Origin: JAXLQL01 sp046331625
GTDB lineage: Bacteria > Acidobacteriota > Terriglobia > Bryobacterales > Bryobacteraceae
Length of the DNA stretch: 64,000 nucleotides
Direction of reading: 5' to 3'
Assembly (NCBI GenBank): GCA_046331625.1
Contig: JAXLQL010000028.1
Span: 30,262 to 94,261, forward strand
A program made the translations under genes and the position numbers. Below, one piece after another: positions 8,168 to 17,014 of this stretch. The notes under the pieces are model-generated. The model was not told where the DNA came from, ran no database searches, and saw only the letters and a list, made by a program, of their open reading frames with translations. Position 1 is the stretch's first letter; each line of letters begins with the position of its first letter.

Positions 8168-8626
8168 CTACTGCAACCGGCCACTAGCGGGTGGACCATC
8201 GAACGCATCCCGCGCCGCCGAAACCGCCGCCACATCGCTGAGCCCCAACTCGCGACGGAGCGTGATCACCGTGGATGCGGCGGTCTCTGGGGAGTATTGC
8301 GCCACTGTCCAAGCCAAAGCGGCGGACGAGTGCCCCGCTACAGTCAGGAGGCCCAGCGTAGCCTGCTGGAGCTCGAGACAACGCGACACGGTGCCATACC
8401 ACACCACCGCCTTCAACTCGCCGATTTCCCGGTCCGTGAGCGCCGCAGGATTTCCACTGTAACCGGAGGCTCCTGCAACCTCACGCAACCAAGCCGACGA
8501 CTCGGCGCAGAATTTCTCCTCGCCAAACGCGTTGACCGCTTCCACGGCTCGCCGCAACCAGTTCCCCGCCGGTGCGTCACCGTCCGCCTGCGCCAGAACC
8601 CGGCGCCAAGCGGGTTGTTCGGGCAT
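8168..8626 (-). CDS. Hypothetical helical protein
   Basis: A 152-residue ORF on the minus strand, convergent with the small lipoprotein gene. The ATG at 8626 has a weak AAGG site. A GTG at 8647 would add seven residues. The composition is coherent and mostly helical (for example LTDREIGELKAVVWYGTVSR), with no membrane segment, signal peptide or cysteine cluster. Overlapping plus-strand frames are basic and low in hydrophobic patterning, so I prefer this strand. I do not recognise the family. It stands alone between unrelated genes. Confidence 0.45.
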   Translation of the reverse strand: MPEQPAWRRVLAQADGDAPAGNWLRRAVEAVNAFGEEKFCAESSAWLREVAGASGYSGNPAALTDREIGELKAVVWYGTVSRCLELQQATLGLLTVAGHSSAALAWTVAQYSPETAASTVITLRRELGLSDVAAVSAARDAFDGPPASGRLQ

Positions 8627-8736
8627 AGATGCCTTCACTTCTACCACCCTACCAGTCCGCGCGCCGCCGAAGAATCAGCCAAACCTCTCGGTCGGACCTC
8701 ATTTTCTTATTGCGCGGCGAGCCCCCGGACCTTATC

Positions 8737-9708
8737 ATGCAATTCATGAACCCCGTACTCCAACTGCGTGGCGTGACTAAGCGTTTCCCGTCTCACGCCG
8801 CCGTTGACGACGTCTCGCTCGACATCGAGCGCGGCTCGTTGTTCGCCCTCGTGGGCCCCAGCGGATGCGGCAAAACCACCACTCTGCGCATGATCGCGGG
8901 TTTCGAAACGCCCACCAGCGGCCAGATTCTGCTCAACGGCCAAGACATCGCTCCGCTCGCCCCGTACGAGCGCAACGTCAGTACTGTGTTCCAGAGCTAC
9001 GCGCTGTTTCCCCACATGACCGCGCGGGAGAACATCCGTTTCGGCCTCGAGCAGCAGGGCGCCGCCGACATCGACAAGCGCGTGGACGAGGTACTCGACC
9101 TGGTCCGGATGAAGGGCAAGGAATCGCGCAAGCCGGCCAATCTCTCGGGCGGCGAGAAGCAGCGCATCGCGCTGGCGCGGTCGCTAGTGGTGCGGCCGGA
9201 TGTGCTGCTGCTCGACGAGCCGCTTTCGGCGCTCGATCCCACGCTACGCCGCGAAGTCCGGCAGGAGCTCAAGGAGCTGCAGCAGCGCGTCGGGATCACG
9301 TTCGTGATCGTCACCCACCACCAGGAAGAAGCGCTCGCCATGGCGGACCAGATCGCCATCCTCAACCGCGGCAAGCTCGAACAGGTGGGCTCGCCCACCG
9401 ACATCTACTTGAGGCCGGCGTCGAAGTTCGTGGCCGGGTTCCTGGGTGCGGTGAACTGGATCAACGGCATCGGCGTGCGCCCCGAAGCGCTCCGCCTCTC
9501 TGCCGACGCGCCTTCGAATGGCGCCCGCTCGATGCCCGCGCGGGTGATGCGCTCGGTGTTCCTCGGCAATTGTCTCCATGTCGAGTCCACGCTCGCCGAC
9601 GGAACCGAAGTGGTCGCCGAAGTATCGCGGCTCAATGGATCGTATGCCTCGGGCGAGAACGTGCACGTGTGGTGGAAGCCGGGCGATGAAATGAGCCTTG
9701 GTCAATGA
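8737..9708 (+). CDS. potA: Polyamine-type ABC transporter ATP-binding protein
   Basis: From ATG 8737 this is a 323-residue ABC ATPase (a second ATG lies at 8746). It has Walker A GPSGCGKTT near residue 46, the Q-loop in STVFQSYALFPHM, signature LSGGEKQRIALARSL, Walker B VLLLDEPLSALD and the switch histidine in VIVTHHQEEA. The C-terminus is a short TOBE-like region, so it is shorter than E. coli PotA. It sits first in an operon with two permeases and a binding protein, all overlapping by ATGA junctions. That layout is the spermidine/putrescine importer class. The exact substrate cannot be read from the ATPase. Confidence 0.9.
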   Translation: MQFMNPVLQLRGVTKRFPSHAAVDDVSLDIERGSLFALVGPSGCGKTTTLRMIAGFETPTSGQILLNGQDIAPLAPYERNVSTVFQSYALFPHMTARENIRFGLEQQGAADIDKRVDEVLDLVRMKGKESRKPANLSGGEKQRIALARSLVVRPDVLLLDEPLSALDPTLRREVRQELKELQQRVGITFVIVTHHQEEALAMADQIAILNRGKLEQVGSPTDIYLRPASKFVAGFLGAVNWINGIGVRPEALRLSADAPSNGARSMPARVMRSVFLGNCLHVESTLADGTEVVAEVSRLNGSYASGENVHVWWKPGDEMSLGQ

Positions 9709-10538
9709 ACCGGCTGCGGCTGGCAGCGTTGGCTCCGGCGCGAGTTTTCAACCTGCTGCTGTTTTTGGTCCCGCTCGGGATCATCGTTTGGTACAGCGTG
9801 CTCACTCGGGGCACCTATGGCGGGCAAGCGCCGCCGGTGACGGTCGACAACTATGCGCGCTTGGCGGATCCGCTCTACCTGTCGATCCTGCTCCGCTCGT
9901 TCTGGCTGGCGGGCCTGGCGACGCTGCTCTCGCTCGTGGCCGGATTTCCTCTGGCGTGGTTCATCGCCGAGTCGGGCGAGCGGAGGAACCTCTATATCCA
10001 GCTCGTGATGCTGCCGTTCTGGACGAGCTTCCTTGTGCGCACCTACGCCTGGATGTTCCTGCTGCGCGACACCGGACTCATCAATACGGCGCTGCAAGGG
10101 TTGGGACTGATCCACGAGCCGCTGCCGCTGCTCTACAACGATGGCGCGGTGCTGGTGGGGCTCGTCTACGGATACTTGCCGTTCATGGTGCTGCCGATCT
10201 ACTCCGCGCTCGAGCGGCTGGATCGCGGGCTGCTCGAAGCTGCCGCCGATCTGGGCGCAACGCCGTTCACCACGCTACGCCGCATTACCATTCCGATCAC
10301 CATGCCCGGCATCATCGCCGGATCGGTGCTGGTGTTCATCCCGTGCCTGGGCGCCTACCTCACGCCGGACCTGATGGGCGGTGGCAAAAGCATCATGATC
10401 GGCAACCTGGTGCAGAACCAGTTCACCACGGCGCGCGATTGGCCGTTCGGCTCGGCGCTGTCGCTGGCGCTGATGGCGCTGGTGATGTTGCTGTTGTGGT
10501 TCATGGTCCGGAAGGGCGGGGAGGAGGCGGCGCGATGA
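9705..10538 (+). CDS. potB: Polyamine-type ABC transporter permease, PotB-like
   Basis: A 277-residue membrane protein of the PotB/binding-protein-dependent permease family. The start overlaps the potA stop (ATGA). It has about six transmembrane helices, the first at residues 11-31, and the EAA loop EAAADLGATPFTTLRRITIP near residue 180, which docks on the ATPase. The C-terminus ends MVRKGGEEAAR. The same ending, with small changes, recurs at the end of the 33-codon ORF just downstream. With PotC it would form the heterodimeric channel for polyamine import across the inner membrane. Confidence 0.9.
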   Translation: MNRLRLAALAPARVFNLLLFLVPLGIIVWYSVLTRGTYGGQAPPVTVDNYARLADPLYLSILLRSFWLAGLATLLSLVAGFPLAWFIAESGERRNLYIQLVMLPFWTSFLVRTYAWMFLLRDTGLINTALQGLGLIHEPLPLLYNDGAVLVGLVYGYLPFMVLPIYSALERLDRGLLEAAADLGATPFTTLRRITIPITMPGIIAGSVLVFIPCLGAYLTPDLMGGGKSIMIGNLVQNQFTTARDWPFGSALSLALMALVMLLLWFMVRKGGEEAAR

Positions 10539-10636
10539 GCGGGAGTTGTCACGGGCTTTGCCAGGACGCCATCGCGTGGCTCGGCGTGCACCTCGCGGCG
10601 CTGGTCCGCCAGGGCGGAGAGCAGGCGGCGCGATGA
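10535..10636 (+). CDS. 33-codon ORF coupled between potB and potC
   Basis: ATG at 10535 overlaps the potB stop (ATGA), and its TGA at 10634-10636 overlaps the potC ATG at 10633, again as ATGA. The 33-residue product would begin MSGSCHGLCQDAIAWLGVHL and end LVRQGGEQAAR, close to PotB's own ending LVRKGGEEAAR-like tail (VRKGGEEAAR). At the DNA level 10505-10540 and 10603-10638 are a 36-base direct repeat with about five mismatches. This means a tandem duplication created or preserved a frame with perfect translational coupling on both sides. It may be a real microprotein, or a translated linker that carries ribosomes to potC. It contains two cysteines and an amphipathic middle. No homologue is known to me. 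Confidence 0.45.
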   Translation: MSGSCHGLCQDAIAWLGVHLAALVRQGGEQAAR

Positions 10637-11394
10637 GCAAACGCTGGCTCGGACTCTACGCGGCCGCAATCTACGCGTTCCTCCACGTGCCCATGCTCGT
10701 GCTGCTGGCGTTCAGCTTCAACTCGTCGCGATTCACGCGATGGGAGGGCTTCTCGCTTTCGTGGTACTCGAAGCTAGCCGCCGACTCGCGCATGATCGAG
10801 GCCACGTGGAACAGCCTGTGGATCGCGCTGGTCTCCACGCTCGCTGCCACCGCCATCGGTACGCTCGCCGCCTACGGAATGTGGCGGAAGCCGGCGCGCG
10901 TGCTCGAGTCGTCAATGTATCTTTCGCTCGTCACACCGGAGATCGTCACCGGCGTTTCGCTGATCGCGTTTTATCAATGGCTGTTCCGGCACATGGATGT
11001 GCGGCTCGGAATGCACACCGTGATCCTGGCCCACATCACGTTCTCGATCGCCTACGTAGTGATCGTGGTGCAGGCGCGGCTGCGCACAATGGACCGCTCG
11101 CTCGAAGAAGCCGCCATGGACCTCGGCGCTACCGAATGGATCGCTTTCCGGCGCGTGACGCTGCCGCTGCTGGTCCCCGGAATCGTGGCGGCGGCGTTGC
11201 TCGCGTTCACCATGTCGTTCGACGATTACGTCATCACGAGCCTGGTGGCGGGAGTCGATTCCGAGACGCTGCCGATGGTGATCTACTCGATGGCGCGGAA
11301 GGGCGTCAACCCGGAAGTCAACGCCGTGTCCGCTCTCATCGTGGCCGGGATCGGGGTGCTGATCGTGGTGGCGGAAAGGCTGCAGAAGCCATGA
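10633..11394 (+). CDS. potC: Polyamine-type ABC transporter permease, PotC-like
   Basis: From ATG 10633 (ribosome site GGCGGAGAG) the protein has 253 residues and about six membrane helices, the first at residues 7-29. The EAA loop EAAMDLGATEWIAFRRVTLP lies near residue 157, and the family's SFDDYVIT motif follows at about residue 196. These identify the PotC half of a spermidine/putrescine permease. It overlaps the following binding-protein gene by four bases. An earlier TTG in the same frame would overlap the small ORF and lacks a good ribosome site. Confidence 0.9.
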   Translation: MSKRWLGLYAAAIYAFLHVPMLVLLAFSFNSSRFTRWEGFSLSWYSKLAADSRMIEATWNSLWIALVSTLAATAIGTLAAYGMWRKPARVLESSMYLSLVTPEIVTGVSLIAFYQWLFRHMDVRLGMHTVILAHITFSIAYVVIVVQARLRTMDRSLEEAAMDLGATEWIAFRRVTLPLLVPGIVAAALLAFTMSFDDYVITSLVAGVDSETLPMVIYSMARKGVNPEVNAVSALIVAGIGVLIVVAERLQKP

Positions 11395-12416
11395 ACCGGC
11401 GCCATTTTCTAGCAGCCTCGGCGGGCCTGATCGGATGCTCGCGGCAGACGAAGCCGCGGCTGAACGTCTACAACTGGTCAGACTATTTCGGCAAGACCAC
11501 GCTCGCCGACTTCGAGCGCGAGACGGGGATCGAGGTCCGCTACTCGAGCTACGAGAGCAACGAGGAACTGCTCGCGAAGGTGTTCAGCGGCAACTCTGGC
11601 TGGGACATCGTGTTCCCTTCGAACTACTACATCCAGCCGCTGGTCGAGAATCGATTGCTGGCTCCCCTGCGGCACGAGTGGCTTCCGGGAATTGCGAATC
11701 TCGACCCGATGCTGAGCAAACCCGCTTGGGATCCAGAACTTACCTACTGCGTTCCGTACATGTGGGGCTCGACTGGGATTCTGTATCGCAAGCCGGCGTC
11801 GGGCGCCGCGCCCGCCGCTTGGGCGGATCTATGGGACGAGCGCTTCCGTGGCCGGCTCACGATGCTCGACGATCCGGCTGAGGCGCTGGGAGCGGCGCTC
11901 AAGAAACTGGGGCACTCGCTCAACACAGCCGATCCGGGCGAACTCGCGCGAGCCAAGGCCGAACTGATCGCGCAGAAGCGGATCGTGCGCGCGTATCTCA
12001 ACGCCGAGGCTCGCGATCAGGTCGTAGCTGGCGATCTGCTGGCGGCACACCTGTGGGCGACTACGTCATCGCAAGCGATCGAGGCCGCGCCGCAACTCGG
12101 GTTCGCGTTTCCGCGCGAGGGCTTTCCGCTCTACGCCGATTGCGCTGTGATCTTGCGGGAAAGCACGCGGGTGGAAGCGGCGCACCGATTCATCGACTAC
12201 CTGCTGCGGCCTCGCGTGGCCGCGGACATCGTCGCATTCTCGAAGACGTCAACGGCGAACGCCGAGGCTCGCAAGCTGCTTCCGGAGGCGATCTCCGGCA
12301 ATCCGGTCCTGTATCCGGGAGAGGAAGTGCTCCGGCGCGGAGAGTGGTTCGCGACGCTGCCGGCGGCGGCGCAGCGGCTGCGCGATCGCATCTGGACCGA
12401 AGTCAAATCCGCCTGA
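11391..12416 (+). CDS. potD: Polyamine-type periplasmic binding protein, PotD-like
   Basis: ATG 11391 overlaps the potC stop. The 341-residue protein begins MNRRHFLAASAGLIGC, a twin-arginine-like start ending in a lipobox, so it is probably a membrane-anchored lipoprotein. The mature part opens LNVYNWSDYFGKTTLADFE, the hallmark of PotD/PotF proteins. It keeps the GWDIVFPSNYYIQPLVE segment and the hinge region YCVPYMWGSTGILY. It would capture putrescine or spermidine and deliver it to PotBC. Binding residues cannot be assigned by eye, so substrate is inferred from family and operon. Confidence 0.9.
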   Translation: MNRRHFLAASAGLIGCSRQTKPRLNVYNWSDYFGKTTLADFERETGIEVRYSSYESNEELLAKVFSGNSGWDIVFPSNYYIQPLVENRLLAPLRHEWLPGIANLDPMLSKPAWDPELTYCVPYMWGSTGILYRKPASGAAPAAWADLWDERFRGRLTMLDDPAEALGAALKKLGHSLNTADPGELARAKAELIAQKRIVRAYLNAEARDQVVAGDLLAAHLWATTSSQAIEAAPQLGFAFPREGFPLYADCAVILRESTRVEAAHRFIDYLLRPRVAADIVAFSKTSTANAEARKLLPEAISGNPVLYPGEEVLRRGEWFATLPAAAQRLRDRIWTEVKSA

Positions 12417-12454
12417 GGTGGATCCAGCCACGATTCTGCTCCGTATCCAGTCAC

Positions 12455-12853
12455 ATGAGCGAAACCAACGTCCAAGTGATCCGCGACGTCTATGCCGCTT
12501 TCAACCGCGGCGACATCACGGCGGTAATGAGCCTCATTGACCCGAACGGGAGCCTCGTCTTCGAGGGTCCAGCATCGGTCCCGTGGACCGGAACCTACAA
12601 CGGAGCAGACGGCTGGGGGATGTTCTTCCAGGCCGTGGGAATGAGCCTGGAAGGGACCACGGTCGAGATGGAGCCGTTCGCGGCACAGGGCGACCGTGTG
12701 GTTGCGGCCGGCCGATACCGGGGGAAGGTGAAAGCGACGGGCAAGGCGATCGACTCTCCGCTGGTGCACCTGTGGACGCTGAGCGGGGGCAAGATCGTCG
12801 CGTGCGTGGAGATGACGAACACAGCGGCGGAAGCGGTTGCCTGCACCGCGTAG
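12455..12853 (+). CDS. SnoaL-like (NTF2-fold) protein
   Basis: A 132-residue protein from ATG 12455. It opens VQVIRDVYAAFNRGDITAVM, followed by the curved-sheet pattern of SnoaL-like NTF2-fold proteins, including LVHLWTLSGGKIV near the C-terminus. Members are small cytoplasmic enzymes, isomerases or binding proteins with a hydrophobic pocket. The substrate cannot be predicted. It lies 38 bases after potD on the same strand but has no obvious functional tie to polyamine uptake. Confidence 0.75.
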   Translation: MSETNVQVIRDVYAAFNRGDITAVMSLIDPNGSLVFEGPASVPWTGTYNGADGWGMFFQAVGMSLEGTTVEMEPFAAQGDRVVAAGRYRGKVKATGKAIDSPLVHLWTLSGGKIVACVEMTNTAAEAVACTA

Positions 12854-13369
12854 TCAGGTGATCTTGGAACCGGTCTCGGAAGCGAATCTCGAGCTGAATG
12901 GGTATTCTTATCAGCCGGGACGCAGTGCGCAAGACGCGATCGAGCAGCGGCGCGTTTGATGCGGCGCGCGGCGCCCGTGCAGGAGCGGGACGAAAGCGGG
13001 ATTGTGCGGACGACTGGCTGCAAGGGGAGAGCTCGCGGAACGCGGCAGTGCGGGGTGATCGGCCGGTTGTGAGCGAATCAGTGAGCCCTGGTGTCTACAA
13101 TCCGTGAAGCAGGGCCGTCAAACGGTGGAGGGGAAGGTGGCGAACCAACGGATCGCCGGTAACCACGCTTCGTGGCCGGAAATCCGGAGGCGGCGCAAGG
13201 TGTCTTCGCAAGGTAGTTCTATAGAGAACATGTCTGTCGCCTGGGAGCCCTTTCGGCTCCGAGGGCACAAGGCCGCCCGCTCGCCTCGGGGATTCAGCAC
13301 CCGCGCTCAATCTCGAGTCGTCGCCCGTTCCAGGCGTCTTTCCACCTGCATATTAAACTGGAAGCAATC
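12854..13369. other. Intergenic region before a giant receptor gene; no gene seen
   Basis: About 515 bases. Short frames exist on both strands (for example 12898-13107), but none has a ribosome site with a credible protein. The 3' part is presumably the promoter and leader of the receptor gene. I cannot place a convincing -35/-10 pair. Confidence 0.5.
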
Positions 13370-16300
13370 ATGTCTCGCAAACTCATCGGTCTCGCTCTGT
13401 CTGCGTTTGCCGCTGCTCTCGCACAATTCGAATCGGCGACCGTTTTGGGAACTCTTACCGATCCATCCGGAGCAGTCGTCGCCGGCGGCAAAGTGGCGCT
13501 CGAAAACGTCAAGACCGGCGTCACTATCAATGGCGTTACCAACGCTTCGGGCAACTTCGACTTCATCAACGTGCCGATCGGCTCTTACCGGATCCGCGCT
13601 GAAGCCGCCGGATTCCGCGCGGCCGTCACCGATCCCTTCACAGTCACCGTCAACGCGCGGCAGCGCGTGGACCTCAGCCTTACCGTAGGCGAAGTGTCGC
13701 AGACCGTCTCGATCTCTGGCGCGGCCACAGCTCTCGAAACCGATTCGAGCGATCGCGGGCAACTGATCAACTCGGTCAATGTGGTGAACCTGCCGCTCAA
13801 TGGCCGCAGCTATGCCGACCTCGCCTTGCTTGCGCCCGGAGTCCGCAAGTCCGTGCTCGGCATGGACCCCAACAACAGCAACTATCGCGAGGCTTCGTTC
13901 AACGTCAATGGGCTCCGCTCGGCGTTCAACAACTTCCAGGTGGATGGCGTCGACAACAACACCTATGCCACGTCGAACCAAGGCTACTCGAACCAGGCGA
14001 TCCAGTTGAGCCCCGATGCGGTGAGCGAGTTCAAGGTGCAGACCAACAACTACTCGGCCGAATATGGGCGCGCCGGCGGAGCAATCGTGAACGTGTCCGT
14101 CAAGAGCGGCACCAACGCCTTTCACGGCGCGGCTTGGAACTATCTGCGCAACACCAGCCTCAATGCGGTCGGCTACTTCAAACCTGCCCTCGGCAAGCCG
14201 GTCTTCCAACAGAACCAATTCGGCGGGGCTGTCGGCGGACCCATCCGCAAGAACAAGACCTTCTTCTTCGCCGACTATGAAGGCCTGCGCCGCGCAACGA
14301 AGACGTTGTCGTTCCTGACGCTCCCGAACACCGATCAACGCAACGGGATCTTCAAGACCGCCAGTGGCGCGCCACTCCCCGTGCGCAATCCCTTCACGGG
14401 CCAGATCTTCTCCGACGGCATCGTTCCCAAGGCCCAGATTACGCCGTTCGCGCAAAAAGTGTTCTCGCAGTTGCCCACGCCCAACAACGAGACCTTTCTC
14501 AACAACTACCAGGCGCTACCGCGTGTGCCTTCGGTCGACAACAAAGGCGACGTTCGCGTGGATCACTACTTCAGTTCGAAGCTGACCGGGTTCATTCGCT
14601 ACAGCCACCGCGAATTCACGCAGACCGATTCCCCCACCATTCCTTTGCCGCTCGGCGAGACCTCGAGCAACGGCTACGTCAACATCATCAGCAAGCAGGG
14701 CGCGGGTGGCGTCACCTACACGCTCAGCCCGACGTCTTTGATCGAAGTCCGGCTCGGGATCACGCGGAGCATCGGAGGCAAGTGGCCGATCCAGATTGGG
14801 CTGCCCGGCATGCTCGACGCCTACGGAATCCCAGGTGCACCCAACACGCCGGACATCTCGGGCGGGTTGAACACGCAGTCAATCAGTGGCTTCAACGGCA
14901 TGGGCCGCCGCAGCAGCACGCCGCAGTTCCAAAACCCGCTCGTCATCAATCCCAAGATCAACTACTCGAAGATCTTCGCGAAACACAGCGTCAAGGTCGG
15001 TTGGGAGATGCAGACCATCAACACCGACGTTCTCGACTTCAGTCCGCAATACGGCCAGGACAACTACGGCGGCCAGTACAGCGCCGCGACCGCGGGCGCC
15101 GCATCGAACAACGCCTACAACGTGGCCGACTTCCTCTTCGGCGCGCGCAGCAGCTACTCGCTCACCAACGTCTTCACGGCGAAGTATCGCCAGCGGATGA
15201 ATTTCTTCTACGTGCAAGACGACTGGAAGGTCAACAACCGGCTTACTCTCAATCTCGGTACCCGCTACGAGTACGCGACGCCCCAGTGGGAAGACGGGCT
15301 GCACCTGGCCAACTATGACCTCGCTGCCCAAAAGCCCATCTACGCGAGCTCGGGCAGCATCTACAATCGCGCCCTCGTCCACCCGGACCGCAACAACTTC
15401 GGTCCCCGCGTTGGCTTCGCGCTCCGCGCCACACCCGGACTCGTTATCCGCGGCGGCTACGGCGCCAGCTACATCCACTTCAACCGGCTCGGCGGCGAGA
15501 ACCTGCTCGCCTACAATCCGCCGTCGGTCATTTCCACGAGCATCAACAATCCGGATCCCACCACGTCGCGCACGTGCGCCGCTGACGTGGCGCTCACCAA
15601 CTGCTTCCGCCCCACGGCGCTCGGCTACACGTCGAGCATGATCGACGTCAATCGCATCGTGCTCCAGAACATCTCGCTGCGATACACCCCGGCAGACACG
15701 CGTACCGGATACGTGCAGAGCTGGCACGTCAGCATTCAAAAGGAGATCGCCAAGAATTGGGTGTTCGACATCGCCTATGTCGGTAACCACTCTTTGAAGC
15801 TAATCACTCTGGCCGACGTGAATCAGGCGAGGCCGCAGGCTCCCAACGAGAACAGCTCGCTCAACTCGCGCCGGCCCATGCAGGCATTCGGCGAAATGGA
15901 GATCTCGTGGAACGGCGGCTGGGCCAACTATCACGGCCTGCAGACGAAGGTCGAGCGCAAGTTCTCCACCGGCTTCTACTTCCTGAACTCCTTCACTTGG
16001 TCGAAGGCGATGGACAACGCGGCCGGCCACCTGGAAGTGTTCAACGGCGACAACTCCCGCATGAACTATCTCAACCAAGCTGCCGAGAAGGGCCTGGGCA
16101 GCTATAACCAACCGTTCAACGACACGGCGACGTTGGTCTACGATCTCCCCTACGGCAAGGGCCGCAAGTTCGCCGGTTCGAACCCGATCTTGCAGGCGAT
16201 TCTCGGCGGATGGCGCTCCACGCTCATCAACACGATGGGCAGCGGGCTCCCGGTCAGCATCAACTACTCGCCAGCTACTCGTTACACCGTGAGCGGCTAT

Positions 16301-16666
16301 CCGACTTACCGCCCGAACTTGCTCGCCGACCCGCTCGCCCCCAAGGCGCAGCGCAACATCGACAACTACTTCAACAAGGCGAACGTCGTGATTCCGGTGG
16401 ACCCGCTCAATCCGAACCCGTTCGGCAATGGCGGGCGCAACACCGTGCGCAGTTACGCGCTCTACCAGACCGACCTCGGGCTCCACAAGGAGTTCCCGCT
16501 GTTCAGCGAAAGCCGCAAGCTCGAGTTCCGCAGCGAGTTCTTCAACCTGTTCAACAAGACGAACTTCCAAGGCCCGAACTCGACTGCATCGAGCTCCGCC
16601 TTCGGAACCATTCGCAGCACGTTCCCGGCGCGTGTGATCCAGTTCGCGCTACGCCTCAGCTTCTGA
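13370..16666 (+). CDS. Giant TonB-dependent-receptor-like outer-membrane protein (Oar type)
   Basis: 1098 residues with a signal peptide (about 1-19). A carboxypeptidase-regulatory-like Ig domain follows (about 22-105, SGAVVAGGKVALENVKTG), then a plug-like region with LPLNGRSYADLALLAPGV and VDGVDNNTY. Next comes the EYGRAGGAIVNVSVKSGTN segment typical of Oar-like receptors, then a long beta-barrel ending in VIQFALRLSF with a terminal aromatic residue. Proteins of this class are abundant in Acidobacteria and are thought to import large substrates using TonB. No SusD-like partner or TonB box is obvious. It is a stand-alone gene, so the ligand is unknown. A hairpin at 16947 may terminate transcription. 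Confidence 0.88.
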   Translation: MSRKLIGLALSAFAAALAQFESATVLGTLTDPSGAVVAGGKVALENVKTGVTINGVTNASGNFDFINVPIGSYRIRAEAAGFRAAVTDPFTVTVNARQRVDLSLTVGEVSQTVSISGAATALETDSSDRGQLINSVNVVNLPLNGRSYADLALLAPGVRKSVLGMDPNNSNYREASFNVNGLRSAFNNFQVDGVDNNTYATSNQGYSNQAIQLSPDAVSEFKVQTNNYSAEYGRAGGAIVNVSVKSGTNAFHGAAWNYLRNTSLNAVGYFKPALGKPVFQQNQFGGAVGGPIRKNKTFFFADYEGLRRATKTLSFLTLPNTDQRNGIFKTASGAPLPVRNPFTGQIFSDGIVPKAQITPFAQKVFSQLPTPNNETFLNNYQALPRVPSVDNKGDVRVDHYFSSKLTGFIRYSHREFTQTDSPTIPLPLGETSSNGYVNIISKQGAGGVTYTLSPTSLIEVRLGITRSIGGKWPIQIGLPGMLDAYGIPGAPNTPDISGGLNTQSISGFNGMGRRSSTPQFQNPLVINPKINYSKIFAKHSVKVGWEMQTINTDVLDFSPQYGQDNYGGQYSAATAGAASNNAYNVADFLFGARSSYSLTNVFTAKYRQRMNFFYVQDDWKVNNRLTLNLGTRYEYATPQWEDGLHLANYDLAAQKPIYASSGSIYNRALVHPDRNNFGPRVGFALRATPGLVIRGGYGASYIHFNRLGGENLLAYNPPSVISTSINNPDPTTSRTCAADVALTNCFRPTALGYTSSMIDVNRIVLQNISLRYTPADTRTGYVQSWHVSIQKEIAKNWVFDIAYVGNHSLKLITLADVNQARPQAPNENSSLNSRRPMQAFGEMEISWNGGWANYHGLQTKVERKFSTGFYFLNSFTWSKAMDNAAGHLEVFNGDNSRMNYLNQAAEKGLGSYNQPFNDTATLVYDLPYGKGRKFAGSNPILQAILGGWRSTLINTMGSGLPVSINYSPATRYTVSGYPTYRPNLLADPLAPKAQRNIDNYFNKANVVIPVDPLNPNPFGNGGRNTVRSYALYQTDLGLHKEFPLFSESRKLEFRSEFFNLFNKTNFQGPNSTASSSAFGTIRSTFPARVIQFALRLSF

Positions 16667-16689
16667 CGAGCGGCTTCTTCTGATGAGCC

Positions 16690-16886
16690 TTGTCCTACTA
16701 TCCTTCGGTTTCTTCGCCGGCCACGAAGATTTCTGCCTCCCTGTAGGGCAGGCTTTAGCCTGCGCGGGACTTCAGTCCCGCCTCCGGAACGTGCGTCGCG
16801 GCCCGCAGGAACTTGTCGTTTCCGACATCTGCACTTGCCCAGCCGTGTAGGGCGGGCTTCAGCCAGCGCGGGACTTCAGTCGCGCC
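16690..16886. repeat. Composite intergenic repeat, two core copies
   Basis: The stretch starts with CTACTATCCTTCGGTTTCTT and CGCCGGCCACGAAGATTTC, which reappears in reverse orientation near 55250-55290 and in part at 50100-50280. Core copies follow at 16743-16781 (GTAGGGCAGGCTTTAGCC then GCGCGGGACTTCAGTCCCGC) and 16847-16884. In the second the palindrome is broken (CAGTCGCGC). It fills most of the gap between the receptor gene and the convergent lipoprotein gene. Confidence 0.8.
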
Positions 16887-16946
16887 GCCGGAGCGCCGTG
16901 CCCGATCTTCTATGCTCGCGCACTCGCGGTTCTGACATAGCGCAAA

Positions 16947-16966
16947 ACCGGCGTTCCAACGCCGGT
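16947..16966. terminator. Hairpin between convergent genes
   Basis: ACCGGCGTTCCAACGCCGGT is a 9-base perfect stem with a two-base loop. It lies between the receptor gene (plus strand) and the lipoprotein gene (minus strand), so it could stop transcription from either side. There is no clear T-run, which lowers confidence. Confidence 0.4.
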
Positions 16967-17014
16967 CAGTGACGAGACGCCACACGGAACGCGAGTTCCG
17001 CGCCGCACTCCAAC

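Noticed and set aside
12898..13107. A 69-codon ATG frame upstream of the first receptor
   Set aside because: Arg/Ser/Ala-rich, no ribosome site, and no feature beyond what random high-G+C DNA gives.
13307..14455. A 382-residue minus-strand open frame across the first receptor's 5' end
   Set aside because: It is a shadow of the receptor frame. No signal, domain or ribosome site supports it.
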